Shown in pieces: positions 1 to 10,600 of a stretch of DNA of 64,000 nt. The notes beneath the pieces were generated by a model, which saw nothing but the letters and a program-made list of their open reading frames with translations, was not told where the DNA came from and searched no databases. Position 1 is the stretch's first letter. Each line of letters starts with the position of its first letter. The translations under genes were made by a program, and so were the position numbers. The stretch is from Sorghum bicolor (taxonomy: Eukaryota; Streptophyta; Magnoliopsida; Poales; Poaceae), in assembly GCF_000003195.3 (NCBI RefSeq), contig NC_012878.2, forward strand, positions 50,960,129 to 51,024,128. Reading direction: 5' to 3'.

Positions 1-21
1 AGATAAGAATATAGATATATA

Positions 22-199
22 TATAGATATAGATATAGATATAGATATAGATATAGATAGATATAGATATAGAGATTAATAGATATAGACATAGTTAAGG
101 TATATAGATATAGATATAGATATAGATATAGATATAGATATAGATATAGATATAGATATAGATATAGATATAGATATAGATATAGATATAGATATAGAT
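22..199. repeat. GATATA hexanucleotide microsatellite, left block
   Basis: Near-perfect tandem GATATA units, with a slightly degenerate start (1-115). The same repeat resumes at 1181-1303 after the solo LTR, so the two blocks look like one array split by an insertion. Ser-Ile and Tyr-Arg dipeptide frames through it are artefacts. Confidence 0.95.
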
Positions 200-1180
200 T
201 GTCGGGTACCATAAACCAAAGTACCCTCATCAAGGGAATAAAAAAACCAAAGCTTACCACGTAACAGGCTGGCCCAGGATTGTTTCTTCTCGGCCCAACA
301 AACAAGTCCAGTAGGGCAATGCGTCACTCACGATTCGCTGACTCGTCCGAGCCTAGGTCTCGGTCCGTTGCTCCGACTCGCCTGAGCTCTAGCCTCGAGC
401 GAAACTTACGCCTCGCCTGAGCCCAGGCCTCGGCTCAGCCCACTTGTTCCCGGGCTTTCTGCGCACGATATCCACACCGCAGATGGGACGCAGGGCACGT
501 TTTCCCCCATGCTGCGGCAGGGGATGGCGCTTATTGTGCTACCTGCTCCCTCTCCTGTTACGTCTCAGCCCATTCCTGTACATACGGCCGGATAGGGGGA
601 AGATGGGAGACGTCGAATCTTGATACTATCGCCATGATAAAGTACCACCGCCCCACAACGCAGGTCAAGACAAGAGGCCTCGGAAAGAATGGCCACGCCT
701 TCAAACAAGGTCCGGCAAAGGGAGTACAGGGCAAGGCGTCAGATCCACAACGTCAGAGATGGCTCTACACGAACAATAGGAGCAGCCACGACGAGATCAC
801 CACTCCGACGATAGAACGCCTTGCTGCTACGCTCCCGCCGAAACACTACCTCTGTACAGTAGGAGTAAAAAGTAGCATTTACACATGTAAATGCCCACCT
901 CCCCTTGAGACTATAAAAGGAGAGGCAGAGCACTCGCACGAGCACTCACTCACCTACAAGGCCGAGACCTGGGACTCCTTCTCTCTCTCGCAGCCCGTTT
1001 GTAACCCCTACTATAAACACTTCAGGTGCAAGATAATACAAGATCCGACCCCCACACTGGACGTAGGGCAGCGTTGGCCTGAACCAGTATAAATCTCTTG
1101 TGTCCTTCTTGCATCACCATCTGGGCTCAGAGACACACAGACATACTCACTTGTTTGTGTCTGGGTCACGAGTCCAAACA
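200..1180 (+). mobile_element. Solo LTR inserted in the microsatellite
   Basis: This 981-bp block begins TGTCGGGTACCATAA and ends CCAAACA, the TG...CA ends of an LTR. It is flanked by TAGAT (195-199) and TCGAT (1181-1185), a 5-bp target duplication with one mismatch. A TATA box (CTATAAAAGG) lies at about 911-920. A GTATAAATCTCTTGTGTCC segment near 1086 resembles the downstream part of grass gypsy LTRs. There is no internal coding region or second LTR nearby, so it is a solo LTR left by recombination. The family assignment is inference. Confidence 0.8.
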
Positions 1181-1303
1181 TCGATATAGATATAGATATA
1201 GATATAGATATAGATATAGATATAGATATAGATATAGATATAGATATAGATATAGATATAGATATAGATATAGATATAGATATAGATATAGATATAGATA
1301 TAG
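1181..1303. repeat. GATATA microsatellite, right block
   Basis: About twenty further GATATA units follow the solo LTR directly and run into the terminus of a Stowaway-like MITE at TATAGAATTTAG. Confidence 0.95.
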
Positions 1304-1499
1304 AATTTAGAAGTCGTTTAGGACAGCGACACGGTCTCCACAACACAACTTTGACCTCTTATTTTTATAAAAATATTTAGAAAAAATGATATATGTATCT
1401 GCGAACTCAATAATTTTAAAATTATTGATCATTTATATTTCCAATCTTTGTCTTAAACGTAGTCCAAAATAAGTTCTAAATCCTATACGGAGGGAGTAC
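1298..1499 (+). mobile_element. Stowaway-like MITE, left end replaced by microsatellite
   Basis: The right end reads ATACGGAGGGAGTA, the usual grass Stowaway terminus (TACTCCCTCCGTAT in reverse). The body (GGACAGCGACACGG, then TTTTTATAAAAATATTTAG) recurs at 37078-37190, in degenerate form at 32636-32858, and as a fragment near 2590-2615. The left terminal bases are merged into the GATATA array. Confidence 0.75.
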
Positions 1500-1733
1500 A
1501 TATACATATAGATATAGATTCGTATTTGTATTCAAATTATTCATGATCGGAGATCTATTAGAATTATGTTTCCTAGCTATCTAGATTATCTCATGTCATA
1601 TAAATTAGGAGGGGTCTTGACTACTCATGTTATATACAGTATGAAGGATCTAGACTAATAATATAAAATAGAGGGCTATAGACTATAGATAGAACTTCTA
1701 GATGGACGAAAAAATAGGGCTAAAATTTTAGAT

Positions 1734-2315
1734 CGAGCATCTCCAACAACTCCTCAAATCCACTTGGTATTCTTATTATTTTGAGAAAAACACAAAAACA
1801 CCTCTGCAACAACTCCTTAAATTCACTTGGTATATTTCCCAACTTGCTAAACATCGAGTTCGCACGCGTATATCTCCGCGCGCGGAGTAGACTCCGTATC
1901 GCGGTTTTGGGCTACGACGTCCCTGTCCCGCGCGCGCGAGTGATCTCGCGCCAAACTCTTTGTTCGTGAAGCTTCGTTCGGAGGAATTGCCGGCTTCGTC
2001 CGTGAAGCTTCGTTCGGATGAAGTCCGTGAAGCCTTCGTTCGTTCGGAGTAGCGCGTCACGGTCGACTCGACCGGCGGCGGCGGCCACGCACGTGATGAC
2101 GCGACGCGAGATCGGTCGTCGCGAGGTAAGCTAAATTTCACGTAAGTCCAGGTCCAGTACCGGTTTGGATAAAGGTGGGCCTATTTTTCAATTTTACCAA
2201 GTCAAAATACCAATTTGTTGGAGACATATCTTTTTTTCACTTGCCAAACAAAATACCAAGTTGCTATAACTCAAGATATTCCAAGTGAATTTTAAGGAGT
2301 TGTTGGAGATGCTCG
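1734..2315. mobile_element. TIR transposon with GAGCATCTCCAACAACTC ends
   Basis: The terminal 21 bp at 1734-1754 and 2295-2315 are perfect inverted complements, starting CGAGCATCTCCAACAACTC. The next roughly 40 bp of each side also pair loosely (CACTTGGTA against TACCAAGT). The interior at 1860-2130 is GC-rich with CGCG runs and a repeated GTGAAGCTTCGTTCGG motif, and shows no convincing gene. It is probably a non-autonomous DNA transposon; no clean target duplication was found. Confidence 0.7.
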
Positions 2316-2640
2316 ACATAGATATATTTAATTTAGTATAGGACAAGGCTTTCACCTACAATTACTTAGTATATATATTGTTTGTGATATCCTTTCAACT
2401 TCTAATTATAAGTCTTTCTAGTGTCTAGAAATATCTCCAACTTCAACTATTCAGATATGGATTCCGTTTCAGATATGGATTATTCATTTAATAATTATAT
2501 ATCTGTAGCCCTTCGGACGATCAATTAGAAAATATCCCTATTTGTATTATTTATTTATAATTACTCTGTCTATATCTGTAAAGAAAATTTTTTAGGACAA
2601 CGATGCAGACTGCAAAGACAGATTCTTGTTTAGTTCCAAA

Positions 2641-2655
2641 ATATTTTACAAAATG
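2641..2655. repeat. Target-site duplication of the LINE, left copy
   Basis: ATATTTTACAAAATG, identical to 3148-3162. Confidence 0.9.
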
Positions 2656-3147
2656 TACAGCTAGATGACTACAACTGTGTACTATGCAATCTTGGCACTG
2701 AAGAGACTTGCTTTCATCTGTTTTTTGAATGCCCTTTCAGTAGGGATTGCTGGGCAACCATTCCAATCAGTTGGAATTTGAACCTCAACCCATTAGATAT
2801 GATCCTCCAAGCCAAAGAGGACTTCCACAACATCATTTTCAGGGAGATCTTGATCACAGCTTGCTGGATTATCTGGAAAACCCGGAACAAAGTCATCTTT
2901 GACAATGGACAAAAATGTATAGCACAGTGGAAGAGACAGTTCAAGGATGAACTTGGCTTGGTTTGCACCAAAGCCAGAGGAAGCAAGAGTACACTAATTA
3001 GTCTTTGGAGAGATAGCTTCTTTTAAACTACTGTATTTTTTTTCTTTTTGGGCCTGGGTGCCTTGTATTTACCTCCTGTATCGATTCTTTTATTCTATTG
3101 AAATAAAAAAAGGGTGAGGGACTCCCTCACCGGTTCATAAAAAAAAA
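2656..3147 (+). mobile_element. 5'-truncated LINE (L1-like) with poly-A tail
   Basis: An open frame at about 2664-3026 encodes the C-terminal zinc-binding region that follows plant LINE reverse transcriptases: NCVLCNLGTEETCFHLFFEC, then a CWIIWKTRNK segment. A stop is followed by a short 3'UTR with a TGAGGGACTCCCTCACCGG hairpin and an A-run. Perfect 15-bp duplications (ATATTTTACAAAATG) at 2641-2655 and 3148-3162 flank it. The 5' end is missing, as is usual for target-primed insertions, so it is dead. Confidence 0.9.
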
Positions 3148-3162
3148 ATATTTTACAAAATG
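3148..3162. repeat. Target-site duplication of the LINE, right copy
   Basis: ATATTTTACAAAATG, directly after the A-run and identical to 2641-2655. Confidence 0.9.
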
Positions 3163-3919
3163 GATACTATTGCACTTTCGTTTGTATTTGACAAATATTG
3201 TCTAATCATAAATTAAATAGACTCAAAAGATTAATCTCGCAAATTACATATAAACTATGTAATTAGTTATTTCTTTTATTTATATTTAATGTCTTATACA
3301 TGTGCCGCAAGATTCGATGCGATGAAAAATCTGAAAAAATTTTGTAAATTTTTTGGTAACTAAACAAGGCCCAGGTATCAACCTGCACCGACGTAGCACT
3401 GCAGCTGATATATACCATCATCTCTACAGATAAATACCGTTCCCAACACTCCAAGTTGGCGTACTGCCTCATATGCCACGTCCTATCTAGTATTTAAAGT
3501 CACAGAGTTTGATAGCTCCGCAGAGTGTCAGCTGCAGAAGCTGCGTTCTCCTCAGCTGACAAAAGGTGAAAGTCAGTGGATGGAGCTAGCGTTGTGGCAA
3601 GGAGGCACACAAGTCTGACATCACTTTTTCCGGATGAGTTCAGTCTAGGATGGAAAAGCAGCCTGCATTCGCCAGGACCACGATCAGTAGAAATTATAGT
3701 CTGTGTTGAGCAATAAAAAAACTTAGTTGCCTTGATCTACGTGGCTCACTACTCTGCGTTGGGCGTGCCCTAATCAGCGTGCCATTCGTTCGCTTCATCG
3801 TCATTCGTCAGTCAGTCCAAGTAAGGGTACGCCCAACGCAGACAGTTATGAGTATTAGCCTCACTAAAAAGTGGTGAGCCACATAGATCGAGGCAACTAA
3901 GTTTTTTTTATTGCTCAAA

Positions 3920-4265
3920 GGGCCTGTTTAGATTGGGGTTGAAAATTTTCTGGGTGTCACATCGGATGTGTCGGAAGGATGTCGGGAGGGGTTTTTAGAA
4001 ACTAATAAAAAAACAAATTACATAGCTCGTCAAGAAACTGCAAGACAAATTTATTAAGCATAATTAATCTGTCATTAGCATATGTGGGTTACTGTAGCAC
4101 TTAAGGCTAATCATGAAGTAACTAGGCTTAAAAGATTCATCTCGCGATTCTCAACTAAACTGTATAATTAGTTTATTTTTTTATCTACATTTAATGTTCT
4201 ATGCATGTGTCCAAAGATTCGATGGAATGGATGAAAAATTTTTGGGTGGGGAACTAAACAGGGCC
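3920..4265. mobile_element. GGCC-type MITE variant nested in the foldback arm
   Basis: It begins GGGCCTGTTTAGATTGGGG and ends AACTAAACAGGGCC, and interrupts the right arm between the parts complementary to 3706-3720. It is longer (about 346 bp) than the 240-bp members. Confidence 0.75.
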
Positions 4266-4417
4266 TCAGACTACAATTTCTATTGATCGTGGTCCTGGCG
4301 AGTAGTCCTGGCGAGCGCAGGCTGCTTTTCTATCCTAGACTAAACTTATCCTAAAAAAGTGATGTCAAAGTAGTGTGCCTCCCATAACGCTAGCTCTGTT
4401 GCCTACTTTTACCTTTT

Positions 4418-4632
4418 GGCCTTGTTTAGTTAGCACTTTTGTTTTTATTTGACGAACATTATCCAATTATGGAGTAACTAGGCTTAAAAGATTCATCTCG
4501 TGATTTACAGATAAACTGTGTAATTAGTTTTTATTTTCGTCTATATTTAATACTCTATATATGTGGCGTAAGATTCGATGTGACGAGGAATCTTGAAAAG
4601 ATTTTGGTTTTTGGGGTGAACTAAACAAGCCC
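4418..4632 (+). mobile_element. GGCC-type MITE nested in the foldback arm
   Basis: Ends are GGCCTTGTTTAGTTAG and GAACTAAACAAGCCC, flanked by a 3-bp direct duplication TTT (4415-4417 and 4633-4635). Confidence 0.85.
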
Positions 4633-4715
4633 TTTGTCAACAGAGAAAAACGGAGTCTCTATAGGTATGTTTGACACTCTGCAGAGCTATCAAACTCTAG
4701 GAGTTGGAATACTAT

Positions 4716-5180
4716 GGCCTTGTTTAGTTCTGAAAAGATTTCGGATTTCGGTACTGTAGCACTTTCGTTTGTTTGTGACAAATATTATTCAATTATGGAC
4801 TAACCAGGATCAAAAGATTCGTCTCGCGATTTCCAGCTAAACTGTGTAATTAGTTTTTGCTTTCGTCTATATTTAATACTTCATGCATGTGCCGCAAGAT
4901 TCGATGTGACGGAGAATCTTGAAAACTTTTTGCTTTTTGGGGTGAACTAAACTTCCAAAATTTTTTACAAAATAGGAATAATAGCTCTTTCATTTGTATT
5001 TGACAAATATTGTTCAATTATAGACTAACTAGACTCAAAAGATTCGTCTCGTCAATTCCGACCAAACTGTGCAATTAGTTTTTATTTTCATCTATATCTA
5101 ATACTGTATGCATACGTCTAAAGATTCGATGTGACGGAAAATCTGAAAAAATTTACAAAATTTTTGGGAACTAAACAAGG
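4716..5180 (+). mobile_element. Two GGCC-type MITEs fused head to tail
   Basis: The first copy starts GGCCTTGTTTAGTTCTG at 4716 and reaches GGTGAACTAAAC at about 4952. It runs without spacer into the body of a second copy (TTCCAAAATTTTTTAC), which ends GAACTAAACAAGG near 5180. The terminal bases at the joint are lost in both. Confidence 0.75.
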
Positions 5181-5335
5181 TCAGATAAAACGTGACATAT
5201 GAGGAAGTACGCCAACTTGAAGCGGGACGGCCTGGCATCCGTGCTGCACCTGCCAGCAAAGACGAAGGCATACGCAGTTCTTCCGTCCTACCGGCGTCCT
5301 TCGCTGCCGGGCCAGCTTCTTCTTATCAGAGCTTT

Positions 5336-5573
5336 GGCCTTGTTAGTTTTAAAAAATTCTATAAAAATTTTAGATTTCTGGTTACATGAAAATTTATGAC
5401 GCATGCACAGAGTATTAAATGATAAAAATAATAACTAATTACATAACTTGTCTATAATTTATAAGATAAATTTTTTAAGTCTTGTTAATTTATAATTAGA
5501 CAATATTTATAAAATATAAATAAAAATACTACAATGATCATTTTGGAAAAAAAATTTGGAACTGAACAAGCCC
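5336..5573 (-). mobile_element. GGCC-type MITE
   Basis: Starts GGCCTTGTTAGTTTT and ends GAACTGAACAAGCCC, with the family body in reverse orientation (GACAATATTT and ACTAATTACA). Confidence 0.75.
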
Positions 5574-5980
5574 TGACCGGCTGCTGCTCCAGTTGTTCCC
5601 GTCATTAATTTTACCCGCGAGCGGGCAACAGGCGTGCAGGCTAAGCCAACTATAGGCTTCGTGCCGTAAGCTGTCGGAGTACTTAGCTTTATTTGTCGCT
5701 GTGCGGACCATTTTTTTTTTTTTTGCATATTGTACGTCTGTACTGCAGTAGAGACTGTAGAGCAGTAGACTAGCTAGTGTACATATACAGAAGGTAGAAG
5801 CTGCCGTGGGTTTAGGCTTATGTTTGGCGGGGCTCTTTGAGCAGCTTTAGTTTTGTTTTCTTTGTGACTTTAGACGATGCTCCATCAAACGGTAACTGAA
5901 AAGAAAAAAAACAGTTCAGCGGGAGAAGCTCTAGAGAAAGGACCCGTCTTTCTGCTACATGAGCGAAGCCACCTGAACAT

Positions 5981-6209
5981 GACCCTCAAAAATCAAAATT
6001 TTTCAAGATTCTTCGTCACATCGAATCTTTAGACGCATGCATGGAGTATTAAATATAGACAAAAATAAAAACTAATTGCACAGTTTGGTCAAAATTTACG
6101 AGACGAATCTTTTGAACCTAGTTAGTCCATGATTGGACAATAATTATCACAAACAAACTATAATGCTACAATGTCGCAAAACTTTTCCCTTCAGAAACTA
6201 AACACGGCC
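5981..6209 (-). mobile_element. GGCC-type MITE, degraded left end
   Basis: It contains CACATCGAATCTTTAGACGC and TTTTGAACCTAGTTAGTCC and ends AAACTAAACACGGCC. The left TIR is not recognisable. Confidence 0.7.
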
Positions 6210-6400
6210 AAGCTTCTGGTGTGGTAAAGCATGCCAAATGAGGTCTGACTCGTGCTTGAATTGGAAATCATCCAAGCTAAAGTAGCATTCGCCATGATGT
6301 GAATGCAGCAAGAGCTGTTCGTATATCAGCTAAGGCCTTATTTGTTTTCATCCGAGTACGGAAACCAACTTCTCTTCCACCATTCCATGTCTAGATTATC

Positions 6401-7169
6401 GGAAAAAGTCTACTTCACCCCTTCACCATCAGGTATCCTACCTCTTAAACTATTAAAAATTATCTAAATAACTCCTCAGATGGTTTTGAAGGTGGTTTTG
6501 CTAACGGGACATATTAAAAAGTTTATATAACCCCCCCTAACATATTAAGGTTTGGTTGCATGTCCCCCTCAACTGTACAACATAAAATTATAGCCTATAA
6601 AACATGAAATAGTGTTTCATATGACTCATGGGGTCTTTAGTATCGTTTGGACACCTTGTCCTGCTACACTAGCATAAACACACATGCTTCACACAAGAGC
6701 CAGATGACAAGGGCACAATCTACTGCATGTGCTCAATGTCGTCGAGGAGTGCATGTGGTGGAATAAGTTAGGAAACAAGATGGTGCTCATCAGGCGGTAG
6801 CAAAAGCCTAGAAAAGAGTTCAGAGAGGGAGGTAGCCAATTGGACTGCGCGCAAGCCTGCATGCTTAAGCCAGTGTAGTGGTGGGATACGATGTCCAAAC
6901 GACCTACATGACCATTATTTGAACATTATTAAATTCTTTAAGGGATACAGTATCATATTTTATAGTTGAGGGGGTCTTGCAGTCAACCCTTGACTAGGGT
7001 TCTATAGACTTTTGCATATGCCACATCAATAAAACCACCTTCAAAACCGTCTTAGGGGTTATTAGTTAGATGGTTTTCAATAATTTGAGGGGTAGGATAC
7101 TTGGTTTTATAGGTGAGGAGTGAAATAGACAAACACTAATAGTTGATGGGGTTAAGTAGACTTTTTTCC
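6401..7169. mobile_element. Mutator-like (MULE-type) non-autonomous element with 9-bp TSD
   Basis: The ends are GGAAAAAGTCTACTTCACCC and, inverted, GGGTTAAGTAGACTTTTTTCC. The subterminal parts also pair (GGTATCCTACC with GGTAGGATAC; TTTTGAAGGTGGTTTT with AAAACCACCTTCAAAA). A perfect 9-bp direct duplication TAGATTATC lies at 6392-6400 and 7170-7178. A 9-bp duplication is the Mutator hallmark. The 770-bp interior has no transposase-like frame. Confidence 0.88.
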
Positions 7170-7170
7170 T

Positions 7171-7384
7171 AGATTATCACAATCCAACAATCCACCTCGA
7201 GCTTTTTTTCTAGCTTTTGTTCCACGAAAAGACCATGTTAGTCATCAAACTTGGAGAAAACTACCCACTAAAATACTAGTTCAGCACTAAATTATTACAA
7301 TCTAACAATCCACCCCACAAGTTTTTTTAGCTTTTATGGTCCATGAAAATACCATGTCAGTCATCAAACTTCAAGAAAAGTACC
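7171..7384 (+). repeat. Imperfect tandem duplication of about 100 bp
   Basis: The segment from 7174 (ATTATCACAATCCAACAATCC) recurs from about 7292 (ATTATTACAATCTAACAATCC). Both contain ACCATGT(T/C)AGTCATCAAACTT. It is the host sequence around the Mutator-like insertion. Confidence 0.7.
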
Positions 7385-8435
7385 TGTTGGTGATAGCTAA
7401 AGCATTTTATGAACCGTCAACTTTTCTTATATAACCAATGAATATGATAGAATAAGAGGTTATTACTGACAGTTTCCATGAGTTTTGGTGAATTATTATT
7501 TTCTACAGTATTATTCTGGAAAAGCAATCAAGGAGGATCTATTCATCAAATGAAACAACCGACTTATTCCACAAAATATACATTAGAAGACTCTAGAAGG
7601 ATCAAGAAGACATCACGCAAAAGCGGACCCCGAAATGACTCTAGGGAGGGCCGACCGATGTCACCTTGCGTCGCCTCATCTCCTGCTTCTAGAGGACTCC
7701 TCCATCACCTCTTAGGATGTATCTCCACCGTATGTTAAGGTCGATTTGATCTAAGGGGTCATGGTGATTCTCCAGGGCTATATAATGAAGCTTGCACCCC
7801 CGAGTCAAGTCAGATCCTGAGAGCTGAAGAGCCAGAAATCCTAATTCATATGTCCACCAGGATCTAGACCAGCAATCAAGAAGACTATTCCTACATAGGA
7901 TCTAGTCTTGTATTAGAGATAGAGAGATAGAGTGAGAGAGTAGAGTTTTGGAGGAGTTCCGGCCCGTCGGTACTTCTATGCGGTTGTATTCTACAGGATC
8001 ATGTTTCTCCTAGAGCTTGCTTCTGAGATTATCTGGAAATCAACTTCTCATTCTAGTAAGCAATTGTTTATATCATTCTTCAAGTTTGCGACTCTACTTT
8101 GAGTACTTTGATCTTGTAGCTCGTTGGTTGAAGTAGTATATTGTAGTGTAATGGTGTCAATTGCACTTCTGCTTAAATTATGCTCACTTTATATTCATAG
8201 GCAAAACATATTGTTTATCGCTTGACACAGTCATGTTTCCCACAGTTGGAGTCTTGGAGAGATGCCTAGAATGATTGCTAGTTGGAGTACAGTGTCATAA
8301 CATATAACCGACGGCATGTTTGCTAGTTGTTGAGCGGTTTATGTGAACCCAAGACCCTAAGCCGACAAGCCCTCTAATAATTTAGTGCTTGACTTATTTG
8401 TTCTCTGTCGCATTCGCACGCACGGGAACATCAAA
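7385..8435 (+). mobile_element. LTR-like fragment, boundaries uncertain
   Basis: Begins TGTTGGTGATAGCTAAAGC. It has a TATA box (CTATATAATG, about 7778-7787) followed by a GAGAGATAGAGTGAGAGAG leader and T-rich stretches, the arrangement of an LTR. The right end is not certain (a CA end at 8435 or earlier) and no 5-bp duplication was found. It holds no gene. Confidence 0.4.
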
Positions 8436-9270
8436 TATATATGACGTGAAATACGGTAAGACAATAACAGCCAGCTACGTACGTGTACCAACGCACGTTC
8501 AGCAAACTATGATGTCGTGGACAGTAGCATCTTCATGAAAACAGCTTGTGCCGTCCGAGCGATGGCATGAACAGTCTTTCGTCTAGCTAGACAGATTCCT
8601 TAAAACAACCGCCGTGTGCTCACTTGCGTGTTCAGACACTTCTCTTCCATGTTCGTGAGTTTTTTTTAGCATACTTGCATGCCAATTCACATGTAAAAAA
8701 ACCTTCTTACTCAACCTCTGGGCTTATTTGGATGGACATTTTAAAACTCAGATGCTACAAAAATATTGTAAAGGAAAATATAATAATTACCATTATCCAA
8801 AAGCTTACATGTTTTTTTTTGGCGTTTTAGTATTGTACTAGCAAAAATGCCCGTTGCATCGCACGGGAGAAAAAAAACTATCAAATTTATATCTATATCT
8901 CTATTACCTAATTAATTATATATATCCATGCCTAATAATAAAGAGATAAAATTTTAGGCTTTTTTCGTCCATCTTTTTTTTGTCTGCCTTCCTCTAACTA
9001 CCAAACGATGAAGAGTTTATTTTACAATTCACATGTAAATTTTATATCAAAGTTATAGGTCTTGATGAGATGTACAATTTTATAGTCGATGAGTTTTTAA
9101 CTTTAAAGCATTTAGTGTCCCAAATATGCATGTTTACGTTCTTAGATTTTTAGATTAAAATGAATTTTCTAAAGGATCTTGATATAGACATGACTTATAC
9201 CAAAGTTGCAATCCAAATTTTCATAGTTGTTTTTTTCCATTTGAGACCGGTTAGGTCCCTAAAAACCTAA
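8436..9270. other. Intergenic AT-rich sequence
   Basis: No gene seen. It contains TACTAGCAAAAATGCCCGTTGC near 8836, a motif shared by many grass repeats, so part of this is probably transposon-derived. Confidence 0.4.
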
Positions 9271-9400
9271 TACTCCCTCTGTCCTAAATTATTAGTTGTT
9301 TTAACTTTTTTGGTACAATCATTTTGCTATGTATCTTGTTATAATATAAGTCTAGATACATATTAAAAACTATGTACCAAAAATACAGAAAGATAGCATC
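9271..9400 (+). mobile_element. Stowaway-like MITE fragment
   Basis: Starts TACTCCCTCTGTCCTAAATT and contains a GGTAC...GTACC inverted pair (TTTTTTGGTAC and GTACCAAAAA), as in Stowaway hairpins. The right terminus is not intact. Confidence 0.5.
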
Positions 9401-10600
9401 CTTAGTCACAGTTGAGTGTATGTTGTAGTGGTAGGGACACGCTCGGGTTTGTTTCATGTGCATGTGAGAAGAGGTCACGGATGAAAATCGTAAGAAACAC
9501 ACATGTATTTCGCACGAAAAATCAAGACTTGTGACATGCGACACATGATCGTAATGCTTATTAGCTAGTGAAAATGACCTGATATTATAACAATTTGTTG
9601 CTATTCATACAAGTTATTTTCAATTTAATTTATTAAAAAAATATTTCTAGGGGCGGTAGCATACCAAGCATGCCGGAATGCTTAATTTCTAGAGACCCTT
9701 GGGCAGTGACAGGTGATTCCAATTTTATCACCTCTAAAAAATAGTTTATGCAGTAGTGATAGCTAGTATGGACTTGTTTGTGTTTTTTTACCATTGACTA
9801 GTAATAATCGGTGTATCATGCATAGTAGGGTAGTATATGAGACGATATAGATTTATACTGGTTCAGATATATACATACCTTGCATTCAATATATGATGAT
9901 ATTTTTATTGCTTATGCGCTTTTTGCTCGGGTTAGTTGTGAGTAGGGGACTGCAACTATGTATCTATTGAATAATGTCTAGGTTACTGATTAGGGATCCT
10001 TGCCTCTCCTTGCAGGGGCGGAACTGCACCCCGGGCTAGGGGGGCTATAGTCCGAGGTGTGGTCCAAAATTGCTAAGAACATCTTTTCATCTCGAGTCCA
10101 AAATAGTTTAGAATCTAGGTGTTCAGCCATACCCGGCACTTATATGCCATAGGATTTCTAGTATTCTCTTACTATTTAGCCCTCGATGTACATGGTTTCT
10201 GGATCCGCCACTGCTCCTTGCATTGTCCGAGGTAAGGTTATAGATAAGAGTCCCATCCTGATTGTTATACATGTTGGTTTCCTAGTCAGTTACAACAAGT
10301 GTGGAGTTAGTTTCTATGTATATCTTGCATTGTATATGATTTGTCTGACAAGTCGGTGTGCTACCCCCCTCGGGTTGGATTTGTCCTAGGCCAATTGACA
10401 TGGTCTATCCCTGCCTATGAAGCCGGTTATGGCCTCGGTGTGAGTACCAAGTGTTATACTCGTGTGTACATGTTATTATTAGGGATACTCAATGGAAGTG
10501 ATCATGATCAATCCCACAAAAGAATGAAAACAGACCCGTCAAATGTTGGAAATTGCAGCAGTGCCAAATTTCACCAGGTATGGTTACTTTTCTTCTAATA
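9400..10600. other. Intergenic, no gene recognised
   Basis: No convincing coding region. A small repeat may lie at 10013-10213, bounded by AGGGGCGGAACTGC and GGATCCGCCACTGC. Confidence 0.35.

Larger units (their letters stand above)
2621..3371 (+). mobile_element. GGCC-type MITE split by a LINE
   Basis: The left part (2621-2655, CTTGTTTAGTTCC) and right part (3163-3371, ending AACTAAACAAGGCC) together make one member of the MITE family that recurs about 16 times here. A LINE fragment sits between them. Confidence 0.8.
3504..4698. mobile_element. Long foldback (inverted-repeat) element with two nested MITEs
   Basis: The outer ends are complementary: AGAGTTTGATAGCTC at 3504-3518 and GAGCTATCAAACTCT at 4684-4698. 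The arms then pair inward almost throughout (GGACCACGATCAGTAGAAAT with ATTTCTATTGATCGTGGTCC; AACTTAGTTGCCTTGATC with GATCGAGGCAACTAAG). The innermost stem is TCTGCGTTGGGCGT (3756-3769) with ACGCCCAACGCAGA (3829-3842), around a loop of about 60 bp. The right arm carries MITEs at 3920-4265 and 4418-4632. Without them the element is about 630 bp with roughly 270-bp arms. The superfamily is unclear. Confidence 0.85.

Noticed and set aside
76..1346. Frames encoding Ser-Ile or Tyr-Arg repeats
   Set aside because: They are translations of the GATATA microsatellite.
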